DNA from: Synergistaceae bacterium
GTDB lineage: Bacteria; Synergistota; Synergistia; Synergistales; Aminobacteriaceae
Direction of reading: 5' to 3'
Assembly: GCA_022837505.1 (NCBI GenBank)
Contig: JALHFZ010000077.1
Coordinates: 1 to 7,274, forward strand
DNA: 7,274 bases
Below, piece after piece: positions 6,449-7,274 of this stretch. Both the position numbers and the translations under genes were made by a program. The notes under the pieces were generated by a model that saw only the letters and a list, made by a program, of their open reading frames with translations, ran no database searches and was not told where the DNA came from. Each line of letters begins with the position of its first letter. Position 1 is the first letter of the stretch.

Positions 6449-6462
6449 TCCTCCCGGACAGG
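6449..6462 (-). repeat. Right arm of a 14-bp inverted repeat flanking cyclase copy 2
   Basis: TCCTCCCGGACAGG on the + strand is the exact reverse complement of 5472-5485. It lies 63 bases after the stop codon of copy 2, in the gap before the hydrolase gene. It also contains CCTCC, the anti-Shine-Dalgarno core. Confidence 0.8.
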
Positions 6463-6472
6463 AGAATAGCGG

Positions 6473-6488
6473 TATAGAAAAATAAAAT
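6473..6488 (+). promoter_or_regulatory. AT-rich candidate -10 region for the hydrolase gene
   Basis: TATAGA (6473-6478) and TAAAAT (6483-6488) both resemble -10 boxes in an otherwise GC-rich gap. I find no good -35 box at 16-18 bp for either, so the exact promoter is unresolved. Confidence 0.25.
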
Positions 6489-6494
6489 ATGAAA

Positions 6495-6500
6495 GGAAGG
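6495..6500 (+). promoter_or_regulatory. Ribosome binding site that decides the GTG start of the hydrolase
   Basis: GGAAGG lies 5 bases before the GTG at 6506, inside the purine-rich AAAGGAAGGA. No in-frame ATG exists near the start of the hydrolase frame, so GTG is chosen. Confidence 0.6.
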
Positions 6501-6505
6501 ATAGT

Positions 6506-7274
6506 GTGCCCACTCCCGTGCTGTCATCACAATTTTCCTCGGCGAATGCCGAACTGTACTACGAAATCTACGGCGACGGGCCTCCCCTGCTGCTCATCGC
6601 CGGGCTCGGGTCAGATTCGGCAAGCTGGCAGACGGTGGTACCCCCTCTGGCGAAGCACTTCCGGGTGATCTGCCTCGATAACCGGGGGGCGGGGCGGAGC
6701 GTCTGCGCCGAAGGGTCTCTCTCCGTCGATCTTCTGGCTGAGGACTGCGCCGCCCTCATCGGCCATCTCGGGCATGAAAAAGTACACGTGGCAGGCCATT
6801 CCATGGGAGGGTTCATCGCCCAGCGCCTCGCCGTACTTCACCCGGACCTGGCGGACAGGCTGGTGCTTTCGGCCACCGGGGGAAAAAGTTCCCGGCGGAA
6901 CGTCCTCCTTTTCAACGACCTCGCCCGCAGGCTGGAGGAGGGGGAGGACTCCGCCCGCTGGTTCCGGAGCCTCTTCTACTGGATCTACACTCCGGCCCTC
7001 TTCGAGAGAGAGCGAGCCCTTGCCGGGGCCCTCGATTTCGCCCTGAACTATCCATGGAAGCAGTCCCCGGCCTTCTTCCGCGCCCAGGTGGAGGCAATCG
7101 CCCGTTTCGACGGAAGAGAAGGCCTGGAAAGGATCTCCGCCCCGGTGCTCGTTCTGGCGGGGGAGAAAGATCTTCTTTTTCCACCCGAGGAGTGCCGGGA
7201 GTTCGCCGCTCTTATTCCGGGGGCGAAATTCAAGATCCTTCAGGGGGCGGCTCACTCCATGCACGCAGAAAATC
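6506..7274 (+). CDS. Alpha/beta hydrolase, 3' end cut by window
   Basis: This is a serine hydrolase of the alpha/beta fold, resembling the esterase, lactonase (PcaD-like) and haloperoxidase-like group. About 256 residues are visible and the frame runs off the right edge. Seen in order are LYYEIYGDGPPLLLIAGLGSD (17-37) with the oxyanion-loop GLG, DNRGAGRS (58-65), the nucleophile elbow GHSMGG with Ser99, AGEKD with acid Asp222, and AAHSMH with the catalytic base His250. The triad is therefore complete. Only the final helix, perhaps 15-25 residues, should be missing. It has no signal peptide and is probably cytoplasmic. The GTG start at 6506 has a good ribosome site; a second in-frame GTG lies at 6518. 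The substrate is not predictable, and the genes before it, 119 bp away, give no clue. Confidence 0.9.
   Translation, partial: MPTPVLSSQFSSANAELYYEIYGDGPPLLLIAGLGSDSASWQTVVPPLAKHFRVICLDNRGAGRSVCAEGSLSVDLLAEDCAALIGHLGHEKVHVAGHSMGGFIAQRLAVLHPDLADRLVLSATGGKSSRRNVLLFNDLARRLEEGEDSARWFRSLFYWIYTPALFERERALAGALDFALNYPWKQSPAFFRAQVEAIARFDGREGLERISAPVLVLAGEKDLLFPPEECREFAALIPGAKFKILQGAAHSMHAEN

Noticed and set aside
6611..7264. Minus-strand frame opposite the hydrolase
   Set aside because: The + strand frame has a complete catalytic triad and conserved motifs; the minus frame has none.
1..7274. CRISPR arrays, tRNA or rRNA genes, insertion sequences, phage genes
   Set aside because: No regularly spaced repeats, no transposase or integrase motifs, and no tRNA-like or rRNA-like segments were seen on either strand.

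Overview
The window is GC-rich and densely coded, and every gene I support lies on the + strand. Synergistota or a similar anaerobic, amino- or organic-acid-using bacterium is my best guess. It rests on gene content (a TRAP transporter beside an IlvD/Edd dehydratase of a variant motif type), base composition and the style of the GGDEF proteins. This is inference only: no marker gene is present.

Layout. (1) 1-1266: C-terminal part of an IlvD/Edd-family dehydratase, cut by the left edge and followed by a probable A/T-flanked hairpin terminator. (2) 1432-4438: a three-gene TRAP transporter operon, dctP-dctQ-dctM. It has its own promoter with a perfect TATAAT box, a strong 10-bp hairpin between dctP and dctQ, and an ATGA stop/start overlap between dctQ and dctM. 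(3) 4466-6386: two tandem PAS-GGDEF diguanylate cyclases, each 297 residues once the first is started at a TTG codon. They align without gaps at about 59% identity (counted by eye). Both keep all catalytic and inhibitory-site residues, but the PAS domains have diverged, and three cysteines of the first copy are absent from the second. (4) 6506-7274: an alpha/beta hydrolase with a GTG start, cut by the right edge, with the Ser-Asp-His triad visible.

How the parts fit. The periplasmic protein DctP would capture an organic acid for the DctQM membrane pair. The dehydratase may act on a hydroxy or sugar acid or in branched-chain amino acid synthesis, but a terminator separates it from the transporter, so shared function is only a guess. 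The two cyclases are soluble and probably cytoplasmic, making c-di-GMP in response to different signals. I see no clear terminator after dctM, so they may also be reached by read-through from the transporter operon. The hydrolase has no evident link to its neighbours.

The most interesting points are the tandem cyclase pair with selective loss of the PAS cysteines, a (CT)7 tract in the likely promoter of that pair, and a perfect 14-bp inverted repeat flanking the second cyclase gene, one arm of which covers its ribosome binding site. I did not find a phage, insertion sequence, CRISPR array, tRNA or rRNA, or an obviously new multi-gene system.
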